64,000 nt of DNA from Asterias rubens. Taxonomy: Eukaryota > Echinodermata > Asteroidea > Forcipulatida > Asteriidae. The notes beneath the pieces were generated by a model. The model was not told the DNA's origin. It saw nothing but the letters and a program-made list of their open reading frames with translations, and did no database searches. The DNA is taken from the NCBI RefSeq assembly GCF_902459465.1, contig NC_047076.1:4539488-4603487 (forward strand), in the 5' to 3' direction. The position numbers and the translations under genes were made by a program. This document shows, one piece after another, positions 16,701-25,535 of the stretch. Within the stretch, counting starts at the first letter, position 1, and the number at the start of each line of letters is the position of its first letter.

Positions 16701-19700
16701 CACACGTAATCATAAAATTATAAAAGCTGAAAATGGCTTGTTGTGGCCGAGACAGTTAAAGGCAGTGGACACTATCGGTAATTACTCAACATAATTATCA
16801 GCATAAAACCTTACTTGGTAACGAGTAATGGGGAGAGGTTGATAGTATACAAATTAATATTGAGTGGCTCAGAGTGGAATGGGAGGAATATTATCGCAAG
16901 GTAAAATTTGGACTGTTCCATTTCACGAGGCGAAGCCGAGTGAAATGGAACAGTCCACATTTTACCGAGCGATAATATTCCTTCCATTCCACGAATTAAA
17001 GCCACTCAATATTTGTTTTATATAACTGACATATAGATCCATGTCATTTGATGTATTTTAAAAGTATAACATTATGAAAAATCACACAAATTACTGCAAC
17101 CAAAAATCATATAGCGATGCACAAATTGGATCACAACCTTTTGCACAGGTGCTCCTTTGTTTTAGCAGCGGCGCGGCGGCGTTGTACTGCTCAAAAACAT
17201 TGGGAACAAGGATGATCCTAACTGTTGAATGGGAAATGATATTCCCCCGTGGGCGAATAGGTCTTTTTGATCGCCGGTGCGGATGGGAGTAATAGTGAAT
17301 GTCACGTGAAGTAAGTTCCACCAATCAAATGACAAGGATCTGTATGTCAGTTATATAATATAAAATATTGTGAGAAACGGCTCCCTCTGAAGTGGAGTAG
17401 TTTCGAGAAAGAAGTAATTTTCCACGAATTTGATTTCGAGACCTCAAGTTAAGAATTTGAGGTCTCAAAATCAAGCATCTGAAAGCACACAACTTCGTGT
17501 GACAAGGGTTATTTTCTTTCATAGTTATCTCGCAACTCCGACGACCAATCGAGCTCAAATTTTTACAGGTTTGTTATTTTATGCATATGTTGAGATAAAG
17601 CAAGTGAGAAGACTGGTCTTTGACAATTACCAATAGTGTCAATTGGCTTAAAGGCACTCAATTTTGGTAATTTAACTCAAAACATATTTTTTGCATATAA
17701 ACTTACTTGGTAACGAGCATCATTTCCAACAATGGTGTCACATTCTTATCATTATAGGTTGGCGAAGGTTCTTAGCATCCTGCGTCTTCTACGCCTAACA
17801 CGTCTGCTACGATACGTTCACCGACTGGAAGAGGTAACGTTGGGTAGACGAGCAGCTAGGCCATAACAATTGTATTATCAAACTATTACTTCTGTAAGAA
17901 GTAAACTTTAACTATAGCTTATGTGAATATTTCGTCAGTAAAGTACACTTTGTTGGCAGGTTCTGAACATTGAGGGCGCTGTGATCCGCATCGTCAACCT
18001 CGTTCTCGTCGTGTTGGTAATGATCCACTGGAATGGCTGTGTACAGTTTCTAGTTCCTTTCTTCCAGGGGTTCCCAAAGGACAGTTGGGTCGCAATCAGC
18101 GGGCTTGAGGTAGAGTTGAAACTATACGGTTGACAAGATAAAGCGCAGTCGAGTCCAAACCGACTATTTGTTTTTAAAGACACAAACAAAACATGTAACA
18201 CACACGAAGGTATAATGAAAGCTTCATAAAATTTCAAATAATATTAAAAATCAAGACTTGCAAAAACATGTTATACTAATAGATTTGAATTTCTCAAACA
18301 ATTATTGAGAAAAATCCGCTTGCAGAAAAAAGAAAAAAACGAAGAAGTTTCAGTTGTAGATAAATGTTGGAGGAAATCCCCAGAGAAATATTTCAGGGAA
18401 AACCCATGCAGTCAGGTACTATAAAAATAGGGATTCGAGCCGGGGTCCAAGAATTGGAAGACGAGGAACGATTCCACTATGCCAACCCAATCACATTTTT
18501 GTTTGTCCAATCAGAATGCCAGCAAGTGGGAGCAGTACTCGTGGTCTTTCTTCAAGGCGATCTGTCACATGTTGAGCATAGGCTTCGGTCAGCATCCACC
18601 GCATAACCTCACTGAGATGTGGTGTGCAACCTTGAGCATGATGCTAGGCGCAACCTTCTACGCTCTCTTCATTGGTCATATGTCCACCCTCCTGTTGTCC
18701 ATTGACGCTTCCGGACGCATCTACAACGAAAAGGTACGAGTATGTTTCTAATTCTATGCCAATCAAGCCAGGAACACCGAGGCGAACCCCTTCTATGTTC
18801 GTTACGTAGTATCTGGGTTAGTTTACGTGCGTTACACAACACACGGGACCAACAGCTTTACGTCCCATCCGAAGAACGAAGCATCGTGGTTAAGTGTCTT
18901 GCTTAAGGACACTGGTGTTACGACTGGGACTCGAACGCACTCTCTACTGATCAGAAATACCAGGGCTTGAGGCCAGTACTCTTAACTAATCGGCCACGAC
19001 ACGCCGATGAAAACTTGACTGTCTTTATTTATTTTAAAAGGTAAATAATTTCATACTTTTGACAAAATATCGATTGGACTGTTTTAATTTGCCTACACAG
19101 ATAAACCAGGTCAAGGAATACATGAGGTATCGTAAGATACCAGCGGAAACCCAGGCACGTGTACTGAATTATTATGAACACCGTTACCAGCGAAAATACT
19201 TTGACGAGGCCGCCATCTTGCGCCAACAGTCGACTCCATTGCGAAGGGTACGTACTGATGCAGGAGCAAACTAAAACACAGTTTTTATGTTTTATACAAG
19301 CGTGTAAAGTTGTTTGCAATGGGATCCCATTGACAAAACAAGGACACTAACAACAAAAACATCAACGACGACGACGACGACGACGACAACAACAACAACA
19401 GTAAAGCAACAACAGCAGCAGCATCAACAACATCAACAACAATATCGACAACAGCAACAACCACAAAACAGAAACTTATAACACACACACAAAAACATAT
19501 TCCTATGGCTAACCCGAGTGCGTAAGACGATTTGAACCTATAATGTGCTTTAATGCAGAGTGTTCAAGTTTATTTTGATGGGTCAGCTGTAAGGTCTGTG
19601 TCATACGAAACAAAATAATGAACCAAATACAAATCACAGCAAAACATATTCTTAAACACGTTGTCCTCATTCGGCGAAGGGATTTCCAAGTGAAAAAAAA

Positions 19701-22700
19701 AAAAAAAATTCTGAAGGATTTTCTGAGGACCTTAAAGCACTATTCTGATAAGATTTTGCACTCTGCTTAATTTATCAGGAAATTGTACAGCACCACCTTC
19801 GTTCACTCGTCAAAAAGGCAGAGTTCCTTAGTAAATGCAGCCCTAGTTTCGTCATTGATCTGATCGAAAAGCTCCACTTCGAGGTATATTTAGCCGGTGA
19901 CGTCATCATCAAGGCTGGTAGCCGCGGCAATGCAATGTACTTCATCGAACACGGAACCGTTAAAATCTGCGTGGATGATCGGGTAGTTGGTACCCTGCAG
20001 GACGGAGACCACTTTGGTGGTAAGTTGGAAGAAACCCAAAATTTCATTTTGTTTTCTTGTTATTAACAAAAAATAGTAATATTGACAAAATCACACACGC
20101 CCCCACGCGGTCAACAATCCTGTAAAAAAAATGCGGTTTGGTTATATCACTCAGACTTCGCTCGGCGGCCCCAGCGTCTTGCCTAAACTACTACTGCCTC
20201 CATGCATTTACCAAAGGCGCTGGTATGGGCAAACGTATTAAGCTGCCATTGGTTAATTTTAAGAATCTGTGCAAGCTGGGTAGCCAATCACAGCAGTCAG
20301 GGATACACCTGGACCAAATTCCATCTGCTAAGCACACACATTTTGCTTAGCATGAAATTTCGTCCTTGATAAAAACAGGACTACCAGCCAAATTTGGTAA
20401 GGTTTGTAATCCTGTTTTTATCAAGGAAGACATTTAATGGTAAGCAAATTGTTGGGCTTAGCAGCTCTATGGAAGTTAGCCCTGACCGCTGGGGCTGAGC
20501 AAACATTGAGACTAAGCCTGAACATCTGACGTCACACTGCCTCCATGGCAGGTCCTTACTATCTACCGTTAGACCTCGCTTGCCATTCGTCGAAGTTTTT
20601 TCTCCCCAATATGGATGAGCAACACTTTCGAACTTAGACTTGACTCAAGTCCCAATCCCGCGCCATCCCCAGAAAACTACTGTTTTGTGATGCTCTGCAT
20701 TCCCCAACCTGTTCCGCACGCGAGCGCGCACTGTTCTGTATGCTACGGGTTGTTTGATTGAAAAGTTGGCGTGATATGCTTAGGGGCCTCTCACACGAGA
20801 ATGGGACTTAGAATCAAGTCTAATTCAAACTGGGTCCCCGGTTTGATTATGGTTGAAACAATGAATACACTTGACTTTCATAGTAAGTCCATGATAGTCA
20901 CATCCCAAAACATCCATAAACGTAAACGTACAAGCATCCATTTGGTCCCAGTGTGGTGATTATGACAACAATAGCACTGTTATATGGTGTTCTATAGACA
21001 ACATATCGCGTCGCCGTCGCCGTCGCAGTCGCTGTCGCCGTCGCCGTCTTATTGTGCCCATTAACTTGTGCATAAAACCCGGTTCAGGGACGGCGACGAA
21101 AATGTTGTCGTCATTGCATCCACGCATGCAGTTGCTTCACTGTGTGCAATTATCATGGTTTACGGTTTATCACTGCTAGTTTGTGTGAAATGGGCGTGGC
21201 TTACATTCCAGTTACGTCAAATGAATGAGCAGACGATCAGCTGCTGTGGGGAGCTTCGAAAAAGCGCGGTTCAATTCAAGTCACAATTGCACTGTTTTTA
21301 AAGAGCAACAAACTTGGACATTCCACATGTTCCAATGTAACAAAGGACTACTCTGACAGGATTAACCCGTGCATGAATTCAATTCCATGGACATACGAAG
21401 GCAAACTAGCTGACCCCATTTCTTTCTCTTGGGAGACAACAGCTAGCTTTGTGTGGAACAAGGGGGCTTGCATAAGCTGCACAGTTAGAGAAAACTACGC
21501 ATTGTTTTGGCGTCTTTTTTCAAGAGAATAGTCCAACCCAAAAGACTAATGCACTGCAAGTTGTTTTTTGGTTTATGTACGCGACAACGAACCGGCCATG
21601 GTGTTACTCCACTTCTCTCTACTGGATTGGGCCTCGTGTTTCAGATGAACTTACGGACAATTTCGTTATTTTTTTACCTAAACATGGAACTTTATTGGCT
21701 AACGTCTGACAGCCATTGCAAGAGAAAGTTATGAGTAATTTTGATGTTGAGCATGCAATCGGCGTTAGCTCCACCGAGTGGTCCGATGACTGAGAACTTT
21801 TAAACGCAGGATGACTCTTTTCAAGATATATATGGTGTTGAGCACTCGTTGGTGTGCGAGCTCCATGGAATTACTTTGAAATCTTGCCGACTTGGATAAT
21901 GACTTTACAGTTTTGTTCACAAGACAAATCAACTGTTGGAGTGAAGGACGGGGCCTGCTGAAATATCGACAATTAATGAACTTGTGTGTTTGGTGTTTTT
22001 GTCTATGGATCTAACACGTGAAGGAAGGATGTACTCGAGGTAAAGAAAGTCTGTGGACAAGTGTTCAAGTGTGTGTGTTATAAACTTATAAAACAATGAA
22101 CTTGAGAGACAATTAATTTGAGAGACAAATGAACTTAAGAAACAAAGAACTTATGTGAAGTGTGTTTTGTCTATGGATCTATGGGAAGAATGTCATCAAA
22201 GGCAAAGACATTAAGGCAACCATGGTAAGCGAATACCTAACTCGATTCCCTCCCTTTGCTAGCAGGTTTTTTCATCCCTTCTCATGTACAGGGTATTCTA
22301 CGAGTACTTGTTGATGTTGTCAACTTGTTTTTTGTTCGTTTTAAAAATTAAATTAAATGGTTCTTGATATGGCACAATGGTCGCAGCCATGTGGTGCCTT
22401 CCCTGGACTCGAGAAAGTCCCAAATCAATGTGGCAATTGTCATTGGGTTGTTGGAGCAGCAGTTATGATGTTAGTTGTCATGATGTTTTTGAAAAATAGC
22501 AATAAATTAAGATTGTTGTTTAAGGTCTCAAAACAATAATTCTTTTTCTCTTTTATTTGTTAGTATTTGTCTATTAAGTATGTGCTACGATGCACGTACA
22601 TTCCCATACCAGTAATTAGTTAAGGCTGCTTGAAAGAAAAACTGATAAAAAAGGGACTTTTATTTCAGGGCTTTACAAAACCTTACAACCCTAAAAAGTA

Positions 22701-25348
22701 GACAGTTAAAACGTATTCAGCTGAAATACACATTGTTTAAACTAGTTTGGTGAGACATGAAATAACAAGGTGAAACTACGAAAAAATCTCATTGTTTTGC
22801 AAACGTTTAGAGAAATGAGTGAGTTCTTGCTATTAGATAGCCCTGGTAGGACGTCAGTCAGTGCCACTGCACTGACGTCCTGTGTATAAAGGTTCTTTAC
22901 AATGCGAACACAAGTTTGACTACAATTTTCTTTATTTTTTACCTGATTTGAGAAGCTGAAATTCCGTTCATATATTCATAGTGTCCCTCACTATATTCTC
23001 AACGAGTTCACAGCTAACAAATATATCTATGGAAGAAATTATATCTGAAAATATGTCGAAGTTCTGCACTGGCGATGTTGATCATCGTGTACCACTTGAT
23101 AGTGTGAGCCCAAGTGCGCATGGCTTTGAGTACAGCGCATCATCTTGCCGCTGTTCACCGTCAAAACATGGTAGGTGCCGTTAACTCGCCTTCAACTCCT
23201 ACAATATACATTTTAAAATCCAGGGGCATAAAATATTCCAGCTCAAATAGAATTTTCATAAATTTCCGGTTGAATTTCGGTTACAAATATCAATTTTTTT
23301 TTCTTAAAAAAAAAGAAATTCTAAGCGTGCAGCAAAATCGTCTGCCGCCGTCTTGCTTTTTCACAGTGCTTCCTGTAATGTGCGGACAACAGAGGGCGCG
23401 CGTATATTTTTTTTTCTTGGGACGGTTAGCATGCACTAATTTATGGTAAAAAGTGGCCTCATTTGTCCTAGGAAAAAAAAACCGCTTCAGGCTCATGAAG
23501 TCTTAGCACAAGACGTCAATGCTCGGTATCGCATAGTTCTGCGCTTTGTGTAAATTGCTCACCGACTATTATCCATCTGCTTAGTGTTTGGTTAACGCAG
23601 GTTGACAGCGTTTTGGCTGCAAATAGTAGGCCGCCAGTGATCAGTGCAAGAAAGTGTTTACACGGAAGTTAGTGCACGACGTGGTATCGGAACACGCTAA
23701 TTTCAATTTTCTTTTCACAAAATATAAACACCAAAGGAGAAAATTCAACAATTTTAAATAATACGATCTTTGAGTTCCAACTACAAGGAACATGTGAGTA
23801 AAAGTTCAGACTCCCGAGTTAGGTAGAAATATTTTTAACAGATTTTTGAAAAAATTTCGCAATGGTACGGGACCTTTATACCCTGGACTCCGTCGCGTTG
23901 CATGCAACGGAGGAGTCCAACATGGGCTAGCTATTGGACAACTTTATTATGCAACTGTAAAAAGTTTACTGTAACGATTAATTCCATTGAAGTACACATT
24001 GTTCATAACATGTAAAGCCTGTCCAGAACATATAAAAGTTATCACGTAATGATGTCCTTTCATGAAGGGACACCTTGAGTTATTAATTTGCGTTGGCACA
24101 CGTGTGATGGAACAAAACCGTGACAGCAATCGATCCAGCAACAAGTCTGATTACCTATTGCGCCGCCAAGAGTTCAGAAATGGCGACCGCGACGGCGACG
24201 GCGAAGACGACGGCGATGGCGACGGACGCGGCGTTGGCGACGCGACCTGTTGTCTATAGAGTACCATACTATTGGATATACGACTGAGTTAAGGGTTTCC
24301 TTGGACTTCTATTGTTAACTAATCCTAGATATTTTTCCAATGTGATTGATTATTATGTTTATTGAAATAATATTTATAGTTAGGAAATCCCCCAGGCCAT
24401 TGGGCAAATTATTACATAGAGGACAAATCCCCGAGTAACACTTTGAACAGCCGTCGGAATCAAAATATACCGTTTGGAACGGTGTTGTATTGTACACCGG
24501 CTGCTAATTGCCAATTAGTAAAACTCCCTGGCATTGTAATACAAATCGTGTACAAAAACATACACTATTTTTACAGGTTTGGGTATTGTCAATTAGTCCC
24601 ATCTCGGGTGTTTTGTTATTCCTACAGAAATTTCATTGTTAATTGATGAACGCCGAGTTGCGTCCGTGTTGGCGGACTCCACGTGCGATCTTTACAGGCT
24701 AGGGAAGGCCGACTTCGAAGACGGTAAGATTTCCCGCTTGAACAATGACGTCACGTAAACGTAACGCAAACATAACATAAACATAACGTAAACATAATGT
24801 AAACTTAACGTAAACTTAACGTTACGTAAACATAACGAAACGCAACCCAATACGTAACGTTACATTACATTGCATATTATTATTCGTAAAACAACGTAAG
24901 GTAACATAACGTGATAACCCGGATGAGGGCGCACTTTAATTCTAGATTTCATTTTGGTTGATGACCGTCTAGATCTGTATAGTAACGAAAGCAGACTAAA
25001 ATCGAACCAAGAATGAATAGACTTACCCAAAGCTAGCGGGCGTTACCACGCGCTGCCCATGCTGGCAACGGCGAGGCTAGAACACAATCTAAAGTATGTG
25101 AAGGTCTTGGAATCAAGACTATACTAAACACATAGTTGGTGTCAGGCCATGCACAGCCATGCAGAGGCTACAGCGCCCTCTTTATGTCACGAATAACCAT
25201 TTTGTGCTCGACAGTTCTTGAGGAAAACCCGGAGATGCGTGGAATTATGTCGGAGGTTGCCAAAGATCGTCTCCGCAAAATCGGAGCCAGTGTTCCAATA
25301 GAAGAGGAGGAGGAGGAGGAGGAAAAAGAACTTTCCGCAGTCGGGTAA
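13598..25348 (+). CDS. HCN-family hyperpolarization-activated cyclic-nucleotide-gated channel, 11 exons
   Basis: This is a plasma-membrane cation channel opened by hyperpolarization and tuned by cAMP. Exons are 13598-13739, 14034-14280, 15616-15805, 16538-16689, 17758-17833, 17960-18109, 18515-18733, 19101-19247, 19779-20019, 24628-24723 and 25215-25348. They total 1,794 nt (597 aa), and every phase agrees. Residues about 70-130 form the HCN domain. S1 is 131-155, S2 166-189, S3 201-222 and S4 241-265 (LAKVLSILRLLRLTRLLRYV). S5 is about 273-300, the pore 329-345, S6 355-382, the C-linker 393-450 and the cyclic-nucleotide domain about 455-577. The filter is SIGFG (340-344), not CIGYG. In the cAMP pocket Glu522, Arg531 and Arg572 are kept but Val532 replaces Thr. 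Asn320-Ala-Ser matches the usual HCN glycosylation site. The protein ends 20 residues after the C-helix with an eight-Glu run, so the long tail of vertebrate HCNs is absent. Confidence 0.95.
14034..14280 (+). CDS. HCN exon 2 (HCN domain)
   Basis: The acceptor is AACTTCAAG and the donor GTATTT. It joins exon 1 in frame and encodes residues 48-129, with SMSAAIGAAFTREN and the pre-S1 motif FVIHPFSNFR that all HCN channels carry (IHPYSDFR in vertebrates). Confidence 0.92.
14368..14734 (+). mobile_element. Variant TTAA-type MITE in HCN intron 2
   Basis: The ends are TTTAAAGCCATTGGACCCTTTC and its complement (GGGTCCAATGGCTTTAA). The internal AACAAACCTGTGAAAATTTA is shared with the main family, but the terminal bases differ, so this is a sister subfamily. 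Confidence 0.8.
14738..14850. mobile_element. SINE fragment
   Basis: It contains GATGGACATTTGCATCGGGG followed by GTGTTTCGAACCCACGAC, the same two blocks as the SINE at 9296-9612. Confidence 0.5.
14930..15335 (+). mobile_element. LINE 3' end with (AAAT)n tail
   Basis: An open frame ends YYSGAAIWNKLPTEAQNASS..GFK..YK, the typical last residues of reverse transcriptases from CR1/L2/Jockey-like LINEs. About 140 bases of 3' UTR follow, then AAATAAATAAATAAATAAAT at 15315-15335. The element is strongly 5'-truncated and not coding-competent. Confidence 0.8.
15349..15720 (+). repeat. 194-bp tandem duplication covering the 5' half of HCN exon 3
   Basis: Copy 1 (about 15349-15526) and copy 2 (about 15543-15720) are roughly 95% alike. 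Each spans the end of intron 2, its splice acceptor (GGAATGAAG) and the exon 3 sequence for Trp131 to about Leu161. Copy 1 stops at the equivalent of CTCCAG and lacks the second half of the exon and its donor. Confidence 0.93.
15422..15526 (+). pseudogene. Truncated decoy copy of HCN exon 3
   Basis: The copied acceptor and reading frame are intact (WYWDLLMVLLMAITLVILL), with a few replacements against the true exon: Pro to Leu, Asn to Asp, Phe to Val. If spliced in without a new donor, the frame runs on through the real intron end to TGA at 15633-15635, truncating the channel in S1. Confidence 0.8.
15616..15805 (+). CDS. HCN exon 3 (S1-S2)
   Basis: It completes Arg130 and encodes residues to 193: S1 WYWDLLMVLLMAITLVIL and S2 SFFMADIVLNFFTGVV. 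The donor GTAGAT follows NEE. It is in phase with exons 2 and 4. Confidence 0.95.
16089..16333. mobile_element. Inverted-repeat MITE, family GCCCAATTTCATGGCTCTG
   Basis: The ends GCCCAATTTCATGGCTCTG and CAGAGCCATGAAATTGGGC are perfect 19-base inverted repeats. Inside are alternating GCGCTTAC and GTAAGCGC blocks. A second copy lies at 48157-48384 and a partial one at 31131-31245. It is in HCN intron 3. Confidence 0.88.
16538..16689 (+). CDS. HCN exon 4 (S3, S3-S4 loop)
   Basis: The acceptor is TTCTTATTAAAG and the donor GTATGG. It encodes residues 194-243 and two bases of Arg244: S3 with WFLVDLPSSFPMDY, then the start of S4 (KLRALR). The match to HCN WFVVDFISSIPVDY is clear. Confidence 0.95.
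16857..17013. mobile_element. Palindromic MITE nested in a TTAA MITE
   Basis: The arms AATATTGAGTGGCT and AGCCACTCAATATT bound an imperfect hairpin with GGAATATTATCGC, GGACTGTTCCATTTCAC and their complements, centred on GAGGCGAAGCCGAG. Confidence 0.82.
17019..17357. mobile_element. Inverted-repeat element nested in a TTAA MITE
   Basis: Inverted repeats of about 34 bp with two mismatches begin TATATAACTGACATATAGAT on the left. The right end reads ATCTGTATGTCAGTTATATA. The inside is non-coding and contains a GC-rich patch near 17165. Confidence 0.85.
17647..17725 (+). mobile_element. TTAA-type MITE fragment before HCN exon 5
   Basis: It begins CTTAAAGGCACTCAATTTTG and reaches CTTACTTGGTAACGAGCA, then degenerates about 30 bases before the exon 5 acceptor. 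It abuts the end of the split copy. Confidence 0.65.
17758..17833 (+). CDS. HCN exon 5 (S4 voltage sensor)
   Basis: It encodes LAKVLSILRLLRLTRLLRYV then HRLEE. Basic residues recur every third position, as in the HCN S4. The acceptor is TTATCATTATAG and the donor GTAACG. It completes Arg244. Confidence 0.96.
17960..18109 (+). CDS. HCN exon 6 (S5)
   Basis: It encodes residues 270-319: AVIRIVNLVLVVLVMIHWNG, then CVQFLVPFFQGFPKDSWV, the HCN S5 and turret. The acceptor is TTTGTTGGCAG and the donor GTAGAG. Confidence 0.96.
18515..18733 (+). CDS. HCN exon 7 (pore helix, SIGFG filter, S6)
   Basis: It encodes residues 320-392. Asn320-Ala-Ser is an N-glycosylation sequon where HCNs have NDSW. FKAICHMLSIGFGQHPP is the pore, and S6 follows with GATFYALFIGHMSTLLLS. 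The filter reads Ser-Ile-Gly-Phe-Gly. The donor is GTACGA. Confidence 0.96.
18755..19004 (-). mobile_element. tRNA-derived SINE in HCN intron 7
   Basis: The minus strand starts with a tRNA-like head (GTCGTGGCCGATTAGTTAAG, then GAGTGCGTTCGAGTCCC). A body with ACTTAACCACGATGC and GTCCCGTGTGTTGTGTAACG follows. The same body is present at 36385-36790. Confidence 0.75.
19101..19247 (+). CDS. HCN exon 8 (C-linker)
   Basis: It encodes residues 393-441: INQVKEYMRYRKIPAETQAR and YYEHRYQRKYFDE, the A'-C' helices of the HCN C-linker. The acceptor is TTGCCTACACAG and the donor GTACGT. Confidence 0.96.
19365..19455. repeat. ACG/ACA trinucleotide tract
   Basis: A run of ACG units passes into AAC/CAA/CAG units in HCN intron 8. 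It is intronic and not translated. Confidence 0.9.
19779..20019 (+). CDS. HCN exon 9 (C-linker end, first half of the cyclic-nucleotide domain)
   Basis: It encodes residues 442-521, including FEVYLAGDVIIKAGSRGNAM and YFIEHG, then GTLQDGDHFG at the phosphate-binding cassette. The acceptor is TTTATCAG and the donor GTAAGT. It leaves one base of Glu522. Confidence 0.96.
20338..20470. repeat. Hairpin repeat in HCN intron 9
   Basis: TCCTTGATAAAAACAGGA at 20366 and its exact complement at 20411 form an 18-bp stem with a loop of about 27 bases. The outer arms carry GCTTAGCATGAAATTTCG and similar blocks related to the GCTTA..ATGAAATTG..CC repeats elsewhere in the window. Confidence 0.7.
20983..24268. 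mobile_element. 3.3-kb inverted-repeat element in HCN intron 9
   Basis: The left end TATGGTGTTCTATAGACAAC and the right end GTTGTCTATAGAGTACCATA are inverted. The match continues into GC-rich GTCGCC trinucleotide tracts on both sides (21007-21050 and 24186-24245), about 70 bases per end. TA lies at both edges. No transposase frame is visible, so it looks non-autonomous. Confidence 0.7.
22849..22884. repeat. Short near-perfect palindrome
   Basis: AGGACGTCAGTCAGTG faces CACTGCACTGACGTCCT. The stem contains a CRE-like GACGTCA core. It is intronic and no function can be assigned. Confidence 0.55.
24628..24723 (+). CDS. HCN exon 10 (second half of the cyclic-nucleotide pocket)
   Basis: It encodes residues 522-553: EISLLIDERRVASVLADSTC through GKADFED. 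Arg531 is the phosphate-binding arginine, and the next residue is Val instead of Thr. The acceptor is TATTCCTACAG and the donor GTAAGA. Confidence 0.96.
24745..24920. repeat. Degenerate ACGTAAACATA repeat
   Basis: Units of about 11-12 bases (ACGTAAACATA, ACGTAAACTTA) are repeated roughly a dozen times just after the exon 10 donor. Looser variants continue to about 24920. Confidence 0.75.
25215..25348 (+). CDS. HCN exon 11 (C-helix and stop)
   Basis: It encodes residues 554-597. The C-helix is EMRGIMSEVAKDRLRKIG, then a GAG/GAA run gives eight glutamates, and the protein ends KELSAVG. TAA is at 25346-25348. The acceptor is GTGCTCGACAG. Confidence 0.94.
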
Positions 25349-25535
25349 AATATGAAAAAAACACAATTACAAATTATTCTGCTATTAGTAAAATTCATGT
25401 GGTCAATATGTGGTCACGTTAATTTCAGGTTTTTTTTTGTTTTTACAATTTTTTATTCAGACGTAGAGTCAGTTTGACTCTTTCAGAGGGAGTCATGTAG
25501 AAACCAAAACCCAAATGCTGCACAAAAATAAATAG
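25349..25535 (+). promoter_or_regulatory. HCN 3' UTR with candidate polyadenylation signal
   Basis: AATAAA at 25527-25532 is the first canonical signal after the HCN stop, about 180 bases downstream. A GT/T-rich stretch was not clearly seen after it. Confidence 0.5.

Larger units (their letters stand above)
16756..17652 (+). mobile_element. TTAA-type MITE split by inserted elements (HCN intron 4)
   Basis: The left part (16756-16850) begins TTAAAGGCAGTGGACACTAT and stops after GATAGTATA. The right part resumes at about 17357 with TATAAAATATTGTGAGAAAC and ends CCAATAGTGTCAATTGGCTTAA. The gap holds the elements at 16857-17013 and 17019-17357. Confidence 0.87.
20020..24627 (+). other. HCN intron 9
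   Basis: This 4.6-kb intron interrupts the phosphate-binding cassette. It carries an 18-base inverted pair (20366-20383 / 20411-20428) and the 3.3-kb inverted-repeat element at 20983-24268. Short open frames inside, such as one at 22357-22539 with a single hydrophobic stretch, have no recognisable relatives. Confidence 0.7.

Noticed and set aside
18905..19004. Functional tRNA gene (minus strand)
   Set aside because: The tRNA-like head is fused to a SINE body that is repeated at 36385-36790.
22357..22539. 60-codon frame with one hydrophobic segment in the 3.3-kb element
   Set aside because: It is too short, has no family resemblance and lies in a probable non-autonomous transposon.
24186..24255. 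Asp/Gly-repeat protein encoded by GAC/GGC tract
   Set aside because: It is the GC-rich trinucleotide tract at the right inverted end of the 20983-24268 element, mirrored at its left end.
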